Assembly (NCBI RefSeq): GCF_040931995.1
Contig: NZ_CP162412.1
Span: 1,054,001 to 1,118,000, forward strand
From: Pelagovum sp. HNIBRBA483
Lineage (GTDB): Bacteria > Pseudomonadota > Alphaproteobacteria > Rhodobacterales > Rhodobacteraceae
DNA: 64,000 nt
Reading direction: 5' to 3'
The translations under genes were made by a program, and so were the position numbers. Under the pieces are notes generated by a model, which saw nothing but the letters and a program-made list of their open reading frames with translations, searched no databases and had not been told where the DNA came from. Below are positions 38,504 through 48,077 of this stretch, piece after piece (within the stretch, counting starts at the first letter, position 1; each line of letters starts with the position of its first letter).

Positions 38504-39388
38504 ATGCGCGTATTTTTCACTGGTGGCAGCGGTAAGGCTGGACGACATGTGATTCCTGTGTTGCAGGAAGCAGGCCATGATGTCGTCAATATTGACCGCG
38601 TGCCGAGCGGATTGCCGAACACAAATGAACTGCTGATCGACCTGTGCGACAGTGGACAGGTGATGGGGGCGATGACCCAATGGGCCGGTTTTGACGAGCT
38701 TGAAAGTACGCCTCAGCCCTATGACGCGGTGGTGCATTTTGCCGCCGTGCCGCGCATTTTGATCGGAACGGACGGTGAGTGCTTCCGGCAGAATACGCTC
38801 GCGACCTATAATGTGATCGAAGCCGCGGTGAAGCTGGGAATCAAGAAGATCATCTTTGCCAGTTCGGAGACGACCTACGGTGTGTGTTTTGCTGCGGGCG
38901 AGTTGAAACCTGAATATGTGCCAATCGACGAGGAGCATCCGACTGTTCCGCATGACAGTTACGCAATGTCGAAGGTGTGTAACGAGGCGACGGGGCGCAG
39001 TTTTCAGGCGCGGTCCGGTGCTGATATTTACGGGCTACGGATCAATAATGTGATTGAACCGCATGAATATGCGGAAAACTTTCCGGCATATGTGAAAGAT
39101 CCGGCGCTGCGGCGGCGCAATATTTTTGCCTATATTGATGCGCGCGACTTGGGGCATATGGTGGACCGCTGCCTGCGGACCGATGGTTTGGGCTACGAGG
39201 TGTTCAACGTCTCGAACGATGACAGCTCAGTGGCGATGCCAACTGATGAGGTGATCCGCACGTTTTACGATGGTGTGCCGATGAAGGGCGAGATGGGGCC
39301 GCAGGACACCTTCTACAGCAATGCCAAGGCAAAACGGTTGGTGGGATTTGCGCCCAAGTATGGCTGGCGAGGTGACCTGGGCGTTTAG
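38504..39388 (+). CDS. NAD-dependent epimerase/dehydratase (extended SDR)
   Basis: 294 residues. Rossmann loop FFTGGSGKAGRHVI replaces the usual TGGAGFIG; catalytic set FASSETTYG (Ser/Thr) and SYAMSKVCNE (YxxxK) are intact. Lacks clear sugar-nucleotide specificity marks. The ATG at 38504 follows GGGGAGCGGGAC; the open frame begins 22 codons earlier without family similarity. Substrate unknown. Confidence 0.85.
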   Translation: MRVFFTGGSGKAGRHVIPVLQEAGHDVVNIDRVPSGLPNTNELLIDLCDSGQVMGAMTQWAGFDELESTPQPYDAVVHFAAVPRILIGTDGECFRQNTLATYNVIEAAVKLGIKKIIFASSETTYGVCFAAGELKPEYVPIDEEHPTVPHDSYAMSKVCNEATGRSFQARSGADIYGLRINNVIEPHEYAENFPAYVKDPALRRRNIFAYIDARDLGHMVDRCLRTDGLGYEVFNVSNDDSSVAMPTDEVIRTFYDGVPMKGEMGPQDTFYSNAKAKRLVGFAPKYGWRGDLGV

Positions 39389-39415
39389 GCGCGGTCCACG
39401 TTGCCAGAAGTGTGC

Positions 39416-40852
39416 TCAGGCCTGCGGATCGGGGAAGGTATCGACCGCAGGTGAAGGCACTGGCACGGGTGTCTCCGTCGGAGTGAAATGCGGCAGCGTA
39501 TCGCGGCGGATCAATAGCCAATACCGGATTGTCATGGAAGTGGCGGCAGCGCCAAGGCCGACGACGAGCCCGATCCAGACGCCTTTAGCGCCCAAGTTGA
39601 GAACGAAGCCCAAGACATAGCTCGCGGGCATGCCGATCAGCCAATAGGAGATGCTGGCCAAGAACATCGGTATGGTGGTGTCTTGCAGCCCGCGCAGGAC
39701 GCCAAGTACCATGATCTGCATTGCGTCCACAAATTGGAACGCGGCGGCGACCAGCACCAGCGTTGCGCCGGCGGCGATGACTGCCGCGCGGGCGGGTTCA
39801 TCTGGGTCGACGAAGATTGCGACGAGTGCCTCGGGGAAGGCAATGAAGCAGGCGACGACAAGCGTGCCGAATGCCAAGGATACCGCGAAGGCCACCATTG
39901 CGCCGCGCTGGAGATTGGCGCGGTCTTGCCGCCCGTAGGCCGCGCCGGTGCGGATCGTCGCCGCTTGGCTCATGCCGACATGGAACATGAATGTGATCCC
40001 TGCCAGTTGCAGCGCGATGCCATGCGCGGCGAGGGGGATCTCGCCAAGCCAGCCCATCATGATGGCTGACGCAGTGAAGAGTGCGGATTCTGCAAAGGTG
40101 GTCAGGCCGATGGGAATGCCCATGCGGGCGACCTCGGTAAAGATTGACCAATGCGGCCGCCACCATGCCTGAAGGAGCGCGTATTGTGGCAGCTTGCGCA
40201 GTGCGTAGACCGTGAGGCCGATCAACGGCAGCACCTGCATGCTGACCGATGCGATGGCCGCGCCTTGCAAGCCAAGCTCGGGCGCACCGAAATTGCCGAA
40301 AATCAGGACGTAATTGAAACCTGCGTTGGCAAAGACAGCCATCACCGTGACGACAAGCTGAACGGTTGTATATTCCAGCGCGGAGAGGAACGACCGCAGA
40401 GTGACCATTGCGAGGGCAGGCGCCATTCCGAAGCCGATGATAGACAGGTAATCGCTGGCAAGGGCTGCCAGTTTCGGATCTTGGCCCGCGAGCAGGAAGA
40501 GCGGCTCGGAGAAGAGCATAAGCGGCAATACGAGCAGCGCGAAAAACAGCCCGAGCCACACCCCCATGCGGGTGACTTGGCGGACGCGGGCGCTATCGCC
40601 GGTGGCCGCGGCAGCGGCGGCCTTTGGCATCACGGCAAAGCCAAAGCCCGCGCCGACGATGAACAGGATAAAAAAGAACGTCGATCCCAGTGTCACGGCT
40701 GCGAGCGCGGTCACATCGTACCAGCCGAGCATCAGCGTGTCTGTCATGTGAATGGCGAACTGCGCACCCGAACTGCCCACGAGCGGCAGGCCCAGCACGA
40801 GAAGCTCGCGCAGGTGGCGGTGCCAGGGAAGGAGGGGGCGGTGGGCAGTCAT
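39416..40852 (-). CDS. MATE-family efflux transporter
   Basis: 478 residues with about 12 helices in two homologous halves (LVLGLPLVGSSGAQFAIHMTDTLMLG begins the first, MGIPIGLTTFAESALFTASAIMMG the second). NorM-like cation-coupled export of drugs or metabolites at the inner membrane. Divergent from a LysR regulator gene with 159 bases between starts, suggesting that the regulator may control it. Confidence 0.9.
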   Translation of the reverse strand: MTAHRPLLPWHRHLRELLVLGLPLVGSSGAQFAIHMTDTLMLGWYDVTALAAVTLGSTFFFILFIVGAGFGFAVMPKAAAAAATGDSARVRQVTRMGVWLGLFFALLVLPLMLFSEPLFLLAGQDPKLAALASDYLSIIGFGMAPALAMVTLRSFLSALEYTTVQLVVTVMAVFANAGFNYVLIFGNFGAPELGLQGAAIASVSMQVLPLIGLTVYALRKLPQYALLQAWWRPHWSIFTEVARMGIPIGLTTFAESALFTASAIMMGWLGEIPLAAHGIALQLAGITFMFHVGMSQAATIRTGAAYGRQDRANLQRGAMVAFAVSLAFGTLVVACFIAFPEALVAIFVDPDEPARAAVIAAGATLVLVAAAFQFVDAMQIMVLGVLRGLQDTTIPMFLASISYWLIGMPASYVLGFVLNLGAKGVWIGLVVGLGAAATSMTIRYWLLIRRDTLPHFTPTETPVPVPSPAVDTFPDPQA

Positions 40853-40974
40853 AGCGGCTCTCTAGATTGTGATTGCGGTCAGGTCCACCCGTTTGGCGAC
40901 ACGCCGCAATAATGGACAGGGCGGCGCCTACGGCGCATGGTGAGCGGGATATGATTGAGGTCGCCGTGAAATGG

Positions 40975-40989
40975 TTAATGAACCGTTAA
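40975..40989. promoter_or_regulatory. candidate CtrA full site
   Basis: TTAA-N7-TTAA (TTAATGAACCGTTAA) matches the alphaproteobacterial CtrA consensus spacing. It ends 22 bases before the LysR start in the MATE/LysR divergent region. Such short motifs arise by chance, so confidence is limited. Confidence 0.35.
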
Positions 40990-41011
40990 GGCGCGAGAGA
41001 AGAGTGGCAGA

Positions 41012-41899
41012 ATGATAGATAAACTTGAGATGCTGATCGCGCTGGCGCGGGAGGAGCATTTTGGCCGCGCGGCGGAGAGCCTTGGACTGACGCAGCCAAC
41101 GCTTTCGGCGGGGGTCAAGCAGTTGGAGGCGCAGCTGGGGGTGCAGCTTGTCTGGCGTGGCTCGCGCTTTGGCGGGCTGACGCCAGAGGGTCAGCGGGTG
41201 CTGATCTGGGCGCGGCAGATCGTGGGCGATGCGCGGACCATGCGCGAGGAAATGCGCGCGGTGCGGCAGGGGCTTTCGGGGGAGGTGCGGCTGGCGGTGA
41301 TACCGACCGCGCTGACAGCGGCATCGGCGCTTTCTGCCGGATTTGCGGCGGCGCATCCCGGGGTGCGGTTTACCATCCTGTCACGCACGTCGATCGAGAT
41401 TTTGGCGATGTTGGAAAACCTCGAAGCGGATGCGGGGATCACCTATCTGGACAACGAGCCGCTGGGCCGCGTCGCGACTGTGCCGCTGTATCGCGAGGAA
41501 TACTGCCTTGTTTGCACGCAGGACATGCCGCTGGCGGAAAAGGTGGAGATCGGTTGGGACGAATTGGAGGGGCTGCCGCTGTGTCTCCTTACGCCGGATA
41601 TGCAGAACAGGCGGATCCTGAACCAGAACTTTCAGGCGGCGGGGGTAAGCGTCACGGCCTCGGTGGAGGCAAATTCGACCGTTGTGCTGGCGGCGCATGT
41701 GGTCACGGGGCGCTGGGCGACGATCCTGCCCAACAAGATGGCGCGATTTCTGGCTGCCGGAAACGGGTTGAGCGTTGTGCCGATGGCGGCACAGGCGCGG
41801 GCGCCGTTGGTGGGGATGGTGGCGCTACATCGTGACCCGCATACGCCGGTGCTGGAAGCGCTGATCAAGGCTGCGGGGGCGATGCGGGAGGCGGTTTGA
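41012..41899 (+). CDS. LysR-family transcriptional regulator
   Basis: 295 residues: winged HTH at about 3-62 (EEHFGRAAESLGLTQPTLSAGVKQLEAQLG) and a periplasmic-binding-like effector domain (about 90-290). Resembles the LysR regulators adjacent to formate dehydrogenase genes in this order, but no fdh gene is present here; the divergent neighbour is a MATE pump. Target and ligand unknown. Confidence 0.9.
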   Translation: MIDKLEMLIALAREEHFGRAAESLGLTQPTLSAGVKQLEAQLGVQLVWRGSRFGGLTPEGQRVLIWARQIVGDARTMREEMRAVRQGLSGEVRLAVIPTALTAASALSAGFAAAHPGVRFTILSRTSIEILAMLENLEADAGITYLDNEPLGRVATVPLYREEYCLVCTQDMPLAEKVEIGWDELEGLPLCLLTPDMQNRRILNQNFQAAGVSVTASVEANSTVVLAAHVVTGRWATILPNKMARFLAAGNGLSVVPMAAQARAPLVGMVALHRDPHTPVLEALIKAAGAMREAV

Positions 41900-41908
41900 G
41901 CCTATTTC

Positions 41909-42859
41909 TCAGGCGTGGTCGAGAGACAGGTTCCGGCGGTCGATGGATGGCGCGACTTTGCCACGGGATGCGACAACGCACAGCGCCTCGATATCGACGC
42001 CGCGATCCTGCCGCAGCACGCAGTCATGAAGCTGGATGGCGTGGAAGCCTGCGGCCTCTAACACCTCTGCGATATAGGTGGGGGAATGGGCGAAGCGGCG
42101 GCTCTCGCGCAGTTCCACCGGAGCCGTGCCGCGTTCGATGGTGAAGGCGAGGCGGCCTTGTGGGGCGAGCGCGCCGGCGATCCAGCCGATGATCCGTTCG
42201 AGCGCGCCGAGATAGATGAACACATCAGCCGCAACGATTAGGTCATAGGTGGTGGTTGCGAGGGCGAGTGTGCCGATGTCCTGTTTGGAGAGTTCGTCGT
42301 AAACGCCCTTTGCGGCGGCTTCGTCCAGCATGCCTTGGGAAATGTCGATGCCGCCGAGCCAGTCGCAGAACGGGCGCAGCTCTTCCCCCATCAGACCTGT
42401 GCCGCAGCCGAGGTCGAGCGCCTGTGTGGCATGGGTAAATCCATCCGCCTGAAGTGCGGAGAGAAGCAGCGCGGGGCCGCGATAATCGAGCGCTTCGACC
42501 AGCGATTTGTCGAACCGTGGTGCGTATTGATCAAACAGCAGTTCGACAAAGGCGGGTGGGATGTTTTCGGTCACGGGGATATCGCGCATGAGGTCAAGCT
42601 TGAGGCCCGCGCCGAACGGGTCGGCGGGGTCGGCGGCTTGGGCCTTGCGCCATGCATCGGCGGCCTCATCCTTTGCGCCGACCATTTCGAGAAACTCGCC
42701 CAAGCGGAACCAGCCTGCGGCCCAATCGGGTGCAAGTGAGAGAGCACCGGCGAGAACCTCGATCGCAACAGGAATATCGCCCAGATGGGCCATCGTCTCG
42801 GCATAGGCGGCACGCCGGTCCGCAAGCGGATGACCCGAGGGGAATGGCTTTCCAACCAT
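41909..42859 (-). CDS. TPR-containing class I SAM-dependent methyltransferase
   Basis: About 316 residues. The N-terminal third is helical with TPR-like units (AAYAETMAHLGDIPVAIEVL, WFRLGEFLEMVGAKDEAADAW), followed by a Rossmann methyltransferase with motif I ALDLGCGTGLMGEEL, GGIDISQGMLDEA and LIVAADVFIYLG. Start at 42859 (MVGKPFPSG) is chosen because upstream residues look non-coding; 42910 is possible. Acceptor unknown. Lies downstream of the SDR gene, same strand, after a hairpin. Confidence 0.8.
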   Translation of the reverse strand: MVGKPFPSGHPLADRRAAYAETMAHLGDIPVAIEVLAGALSLAPDWAAGWFRLGEFLEMVGAKDEAADAWRKAQAADPADPFGAGLKLDLMRDIPVTENIPPAFVELLFDQYAPRFDKSLVEALDYRGPALLLSALQADGFTHATQALDLGCGTGLMGEELRPFCDWLGGIDISQGMLDEAAAKGVYDELSKQDIGTLALATTTYDLIVAADVFIYLGALERIIGWIAGALAPQGRLAFTIERGTAPVELRESRRFAHSPTYIAEVLEAAGFHAIQLHDCVLRQDRGVDIEALCVVASRGKVAPSIDRRNLSLDHA

Positions 42860-42988
42860 TGATGAACTTTCCGAAGGGCCGCTGGCAGGCCAATGCCATG
42901 CGGGAAGCACCGCGCGTCATGCACGCGGCACTCCGGCGCTTAGGGCCAAGGAGGGGAAGCTGTCAAGATGGGTGTTGGGCCTATGGAT

Positions 42989-43012
42989 GGGCGCCCTGAG
43001 TACAGGACGCCC
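42989..43012 (-). terminator. hairpin downstream of the SDR gene
   Basis: GGGCGCCCTG (42989-42998), loop AGTA, CAGGACGCCC (43003-43012); ten pairs with one mismatch-type G-T wobble depending on strand. It lies 22 bases past the SDR stop. No U run, so it may be a weak or Rho-assisted end. Confidence 0.5.
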
Positions 43013-43033
43013 AGTTGCCGGAACAGGAAACTG

Positions 43034-43852
43034 TTAGAGGCCGAAATTCTTCCGCAATCCGGCAACGAAGGCTTCGTCTTGTCCGAGGTCATAGCGCCCG
43101 CTGAGAAGCGACGCAGCGCCATCGCCGGAGACGTAGCGCATTTGATCGCTGCCGTCGGTTGCGGCGTTCCAGATCACTTCGGCAACATCTGCCGGTTCTT
43201 GGTGGCTGGACGTGTCCATGTTCGCCATTGCGGTGGTCATGGCATCAACCATCGGCTGGTAGTCAGTCAGGTTCGGGTCGGTCGTGAATTCAAAGCTGCG
43301 GCCGCCGAAATCGGTTTTGACACCGCCGGGCTCGATGATCTTCACCCGCAGGCCAAGTGGCCATAGCTCGTAATGTAGTGCCTCCGACAGACCCTCCACC
43401 GCGTATTTGGAGCTGTGATAGAGCGTGCCGAGCGGATAGGTCATGCGCCCACCGACCGAGGAGATATTGATAATGATGCCTGCCTTTTGTGCCCGCATGA
43501 TCGGCATAGCCGCCTTGGTGGCTTCTATAAGTCCAAAGAAATTGACCTCGAATTGGCGGCGAATGGTGTCCATCGGGGTGGCTTCGAGCGGGCCATAGGC
43601 GCCGTAGCCTGCATTGTTCAGCAGCACGTCGATGGAGCCGAAGCGCTCCATCCCTGCGGCGAATGCCGACGCGATTGAGGTGTTATCGACGAGGTCGAGC
43701 CGTGTTACCAGAATGTTGTCATGGGCAAGATCGGCACCGTCATCAGTGTTGCGCATTGTGGCGACGACGTTCCAGCCGCGCTCTGCGAAGAGGCGGGCGG
43801 TTGCCTTGCCGATGCCGGAGCTTGCGCCCGTAATGAGAATTGTATGGGTCAT
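43034..43852 (-). CDS. short-chain dehydrogenase/reductase
   Basis: 272 residues, classical SDR: NAD(P) loop TGASSGIGKATARLF, NNAGYGAYGPLE, catalytic Ser in NISSVGG and YxxxK in YHSSKYAVEG. Start at 43852 has GGATCTCCTC upstream; the frame is open 23 codons further. An AraC-type regulator gene lies directly upstream on the same strand and may regulate it. Substrate unknown. Confidence 0.88.
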   Translation of the reverse strand: MTHTILITGASSGIGKATARLFAERGWNVVATMRNTDDGADLAHDNILVTRLDLVDNTSIASAFAAGMERFGSIDVLLNNAGYGAYGPLEATPMDTIRRQFEVNFFGLIEATKAAMPIMRAQKAGIIINISSVGGRMTYPLGTLYHSSKYAVEGLSEALHYELWPLGLRVKIIEPGGVKTDFGGRSFEFTTDPNLTDYQPMVDAMTTAMANMDTSSHQEPADVAEVIWNAATDGSDQMRYVSGDGAASLLSGRYDLGQDEAFVAGLRKNFGL

Positions 43853-43966
43853 GAGGAGATCCTTTAGGGTTGATTGCGCCGTCTGATGCTCAACATATGG
43901 GTGTTGTGATGTGATCGTCACTCGCCGGACGCGCCAAATGACATGCGGAAAGTGCCAATGGGGGCA

Positions 43967-44971
43967 TTAGGCCCGCGCGTCTGCCCGCCATGCTTCAGGT
44001 GTGGTGCCTGTCCACCTGTGGAAGGCGCGGAACAGTGAATTGGGATCTTCAAAACCAAGGAGGAAGCTGACCTCGTCAACGCTGAGGTTGGTCGAACCCA
44101 AGTAATGGCGTGCCAGTCGCGCGCCGCAGAGGTTGAGCACTTCGAGCCAGCTTGTCCCTTCCTCGGCAAGCCGCCGTTGGAGCGACCTTTTGCTGACGGC
44201 GAGTTCGCGGGCGACGTCCTCGATCTGGGTCCGGCCGCTGGGCAGGAGTTCGTTGAGCGCGTGTTCGACACGGGTGCGCATGGTTTCGCCGCGCTTGGCG
44301 TCCTCCATCCTGCGCCGAAGTGATGGCGCGAAAAATTCCCACATCAGATCATCATGGGTGAGAAACGGCCGGCGGGCGTCAGCGGCAGCCAGCGTGATCG
44401 CGGTGTTGGTACCAAGTGTTACTGGGCAGCCGAACCATGCCTCATATGCAGCGTCCATTGGTGCAAAAGCAGGAACCTCGACGCTGACAGGCTGAACATT
44501 GTGGCGCGTGGCGCGGCGGATGAAGCTGACGAGAAAGACAAGTTCAGCCAGTCCCATGATCAAGGGCACATCCGGCCGGAATTTGCAGCTATGGCGGATG
44601 GTGGTGACGGTGCTCTCGACATCAACATCGAGGCTGAACGCGCCGACGAGGCGTTTGAACTCTCCCAAACGTCGCGCGGCGGTGTTCATATCAGGGGAGC
44701 AAATCGCGGCAAAGAGCGCGGGATCGAACAGTTCTGCCGAGGCGACTTGCCCAAGACGCAGGGCCAATGTCGGGTCGTTTGCCTCGTCGTTCAGGGTGTC
44801 CCAAAGGGTGTAAAAGGCGTCGAGCGTGATCCGTGTGCCGTCTCCGTCAAGCACGCCGTTTGGAAGGCCCGCGCGGCGCAGGACGGTTTGGGGCGAAAGG
44901 CCGAGATCGGACAGGATCAGGCGCCATGCCTTCCCGACATGGACCGTTGGGGCTGTTTGGGATCGGGACAT
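43967..44971 (-). CDS. AraC-family transcriptional regulator
   Basis: 334 residues. N-terminal arabinose-binding-like (OruR/ArgR-type) domain up to about 230, then the double HTH: LPSGRTQIEDVARELAVSKRSLQRRLAEEG and VDEVSFLLGFEDPNSLFRAFHRWTG. Start at 44971 is supported by GGAGGTGCGC immediately before the ATG; the open frame upstream is spurious. Probable target is the SDR gene 114 bases downstream. Confidence 0.9.
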   Translation of the reverse strand: MSRSQTAPTVHVGKAWRLILSDLGLSPQTVLRRAGLPNGVLDGDGTRITLDAFYTLWDTLNDEANDPTLALRLGQVASAELFDPALFAAICSPDMNTAARRLGEFKRLVGAFSLDVDVESTVTTIRHSCKFRPDVPLIMGLAELVFLVSFIRRATRHNVQPVSVEVPAFAPMDAAYEAWFGCPVTLGTNTAITLAAADARRPFLTHDDLMWEFFAPSLRRRMEDAKRGETMRTRVEHALNELLPSGRTQIEDVARELAVSKRSLQRRLAEEGTSWLEVLNLCGARLARHYLGSTNLSVDEVSFLLGFEDPNSLFRAFHRWTGTTPEAWRADARA

Positions 44972-45081
44972 GCGCACCTCCGGTATGTGGATACCGCTTG
45001 GAGGTGATTCCAGCAATTTCAGGCTGCGCCAACATACTTGCCGAATGCGCCAAAAGGGGGGGTGTTTGGGTGGCGGAGGCG

Positions 45082-45495
45082 TTATTCCCCGCGCCGCCCC
45101 TTGAGCAGGCGGTCGGCCTTTTTGCGCACGAGGACGTTGCGTAGGTCGTGCATGGCGAGGAGGAGGGTGTCTGTCACCGCTTCGAGTTGCTCCTCGTCGG
45201 CTTTGGACTGGACCCATTGCGCGGTGAGGTTGAGGTGGTCCACCGTTCGAAGGATGTCATCCACGTCCCGCTGGGCGAGGAGGGCGAGGCGTTCGGTCAT
45301 CCAGTCCTTGATCGCGGCGAGGTCTTCGTCCGTCAGGCGGGTGTCGCCTTGCGGCTTGATCTCGCCATTGCGGATGTTGACCACGGCGATCTGGTCAAGG
45401 TCGATGCGGCGCTGGCGGTTTTCGGTATCGACGCGAAACACCGTCGCGCCGTTGTCGCGCACGCGGAAATAGTAGTCCGGTAAGTCCGCGCCCAT
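45082..45495 (-). CDS. conserved hypothetical protein in operon with aminotransferase
   Basis: 137 residues, soluble. N-terminal beta strands (DYYFRVRDNGATVFRVDTENRQRR) suggest a small barrel, the C-terminal two thirds is helical and charged (DLAAIKDWMTERLALLAQRD). No signal peptide, no cysteines, no domain recognised. Starts 7 bases after the aspC stop, so almost surely co-transcribed. Function unknown. Confidence 0.72.
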   Translation of the reverse strand: MGADLPDYYFRVRDNGATVFRVDTENRQRRIDLDQIAVVNIRNGEIKPQGDTRLTDEDLAAIKDWMTERLALLAQRDVDDILRTVDHLNLTAQWVQSKADEEQLEAVTDTLLLAMHDLRNVLVRKKADRLLKGRRGE

Positions 45496-45502
45496 GATCG
45501 CC

Positions 45503-46723
<1,221 letters not shown>

Positions 46724-46787
46724 TTAACGGTCACTCGTGTCATATGGTGCAGGTACAACCCGATCAAGCGGCAAAGAGGACGTTGAT

Positions 46788-47174
46788 ATGACCGAAACGA
46801 ACTGGTTCAGCGAAGATGCAGCAACCTTCGGCGATAGGCTTGCGGCGGCGCGGGAAGCCGCGGGACTTCAGCAGAAGGAGCTTGCGGCGCAGATCGGGGT
46901 GAAGGTCGAGACGCTCATCGCATGGGAGCATGACCTCAAAGAACCGCGCGCCAACCGCTTGCAGATGCTGTCGGGGATTTTGGGCGTGTCGTTGAGCTGG
47001 CTTCTGACCGGCGATGGCGAAGGCCCGACCGATCCCGGTGATGTGGATGTCATCCCTGACGATATCGCGGCGATCCTGACCGAAATTCGTGCGGTGCGGA
47101 CGCAGATCGTTCAGCGCACCGACCGGCTGGCGCAGCTTGAAAAGCGTCTTCGGGCAGCGCTGAAGGACAGCTGA
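46788..47174 (+). CDS. XRE-family transcriptional regulator
   Basis: 128 residues: HTH at about 14-70 (DRLAAAREAAGLQQKELAAQIGVKVETLIAWE, ending in the LSWLLTGDGEGP element common in this group) and a C-terminal coiled coil (IRAVRTQIVQRTDRLAQLEKRL). ATG at 46788 follows AAAGAGGACG. Its TGA shares a base with the sdhE ATG, coupling the two genes. Confidence 0.85.
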   Translation: MTETNWFSEDAATFGDRLAAAREAAGLQQKELAAQIGVKVETLIAWEHDLKEPRANRLQMLSGILGVSLSWLLTGDGEGPTDPGDVDVIPDDIAAILTEIRAVRTQIVQRTDRLAQLEKRLRAALKDS

Positions 47175-47449
47175 TGCAGGGTGAGACTCGCGAGATCAGA
47201 CTGAAGCGCCTGCGCATGCGCTCGATGCGGCGGGGGATCAAGGAGATGGACCTGATCCTTGGTGGTTACAGCGATCAGCATCTTGATGGGATGGATGCGG
47301 AGATGCTCGACCTTTACGAGCGCCTGCTGGAAGAAAACGATCAGGACCTCTACCAGTGGGTCAGTGGCCAGGTTGCCGCGCCTGCGCCCTATGGTGAGTT
47401 GGTGGCCGAAATCGCGCTTGGCGCGGACGGGATCGTGCGCCCTGCATGA
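47174..47449 (+). CDS. sdhE: succinate dehydrogenase assembly factor SdhE (flavinylation)
   Basis: 91 residues, all helical. The RRGIKEMD segment contains the RGxxE motif essential for covalent FAD attachment to SdhA, followed by the expected DMDAEMLDLYERLLEENDQDLYQW helices. It is separate from sdhCDAB, none of which is in the window, and is coupled to an XRE regulator (1-base overlap). Confidence 0.9.
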   Translation: MQGETREIRLKRLRMRSMRRGIKEMDLILGGYSDQHLDGMDAEMLDLYERLLEENDQDLYQWVSGQVAAPAPYGELVAEIALGADGIVRPA

Positions 47450-47460
47450 CATTTTTGCGG

Positions 47461-47484
47461 TTTTCGAACTGATTTAACCGAAAA
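47461..47484. promoter_or_regulatory. inverted repeat upstream of the MarR-type gene
   Basis: TTTTCG (47461-47466) and CGAAAA (47479-47484) flank 12 bases; CGGTT/AACCG nested pairing and TTCGAGAATTCG just downstream add symmetry. It lies 50-75 bases before the MarR start, a plausible autoregulatory operator. Confidence 0.35.
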
Positions 47485-47534
47485 TTCGAGAATTCGGGTC
47501 AATGTGCTCTCCAGACGGAAAAAGGAGAGCCATC

Positions 47535-48059
47535 ATGACCCATCATAGCCCTGTCGCGCTGGCAGAGGCAGAGCCCAAGGCCATCACCGCCGAACAGACC
47601 GCATTTATGGGGCGGTATCTGGAAACCCTAACCTTGGTCGAGCGTCTGCATCGCCTTTTGCTCGACGTGATCAAGGACGAGTTCGAGCGGCTTGGCGTGC
47701 TGGAGATCAATCCGGTGCAGGGGCTGTTGCTGTTCAATGTCGGTAATAACGAAGTGACGGCGGGCGAGCTGAAGAGCCGCGGATATTATCAGGGCTCGAA
47801 TGTCAGCTATAACCTAAAGAAGCTGGTGCAGCTTGGCTATATGCATCACCAGCGCTGCCAGATCGATCGTCGCGCGGTGCGCGTCCGGCTGACGCAGGAG
47901 GGGCGGACGGTGCGCGATGTCGTCGGGCGGCTGTTCGCAACGCATGCGCTTGGCCTTGTGGAGAAGGGCGTGATGGGATTTGCCGATATCGAGGAGATTA
48001 CCGCCACGCTGCGGCAGGTGGAGCGCTACTGGACGGAGCAGATCCGCTATATCTATTGA
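47535..48059 (+). CDS. MarR-family winged-helix regulator, LdtR-like
   Basis: 174 residues. Winged HTH in the middle (GNNEVTAGELKSRGYYQGSNVSYNLKKLVQLGYM) resembling LdtR of Sinorhizobium/Liberibacter, which controls an L,D-transpeptidase gene and envelope stress. No transpeptidase gene is adjacent. ATG at 47535 follows AAAAAGGAGAGCC. Ligand unknown. Confidence 0.85.
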   Translation: MTHHSPVALAEAEPKAITAEQTAFMGRYLETLTLVERLHRLLLDVIKDEFERLGVLEINPVQGLLLFNVGNNEVTAGELKSRGYYQGSNVSYNLKKLVQLGYMHHQRCQIDRRAVRVRLTQEGRTVRDVVGRLFATHALGLVEKGVMGFADIEEITATLRQVERYWTEQIRYIY

Positions 48060-48077
48060 GCGGGCGTGGCGGGGTGC

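Noticed and set aside
40151-40912. 253-codon plus-strand frame opposite the MATE gene
   Set aside because: Charged, non-membrane antisense frame of a membrane protein gene.
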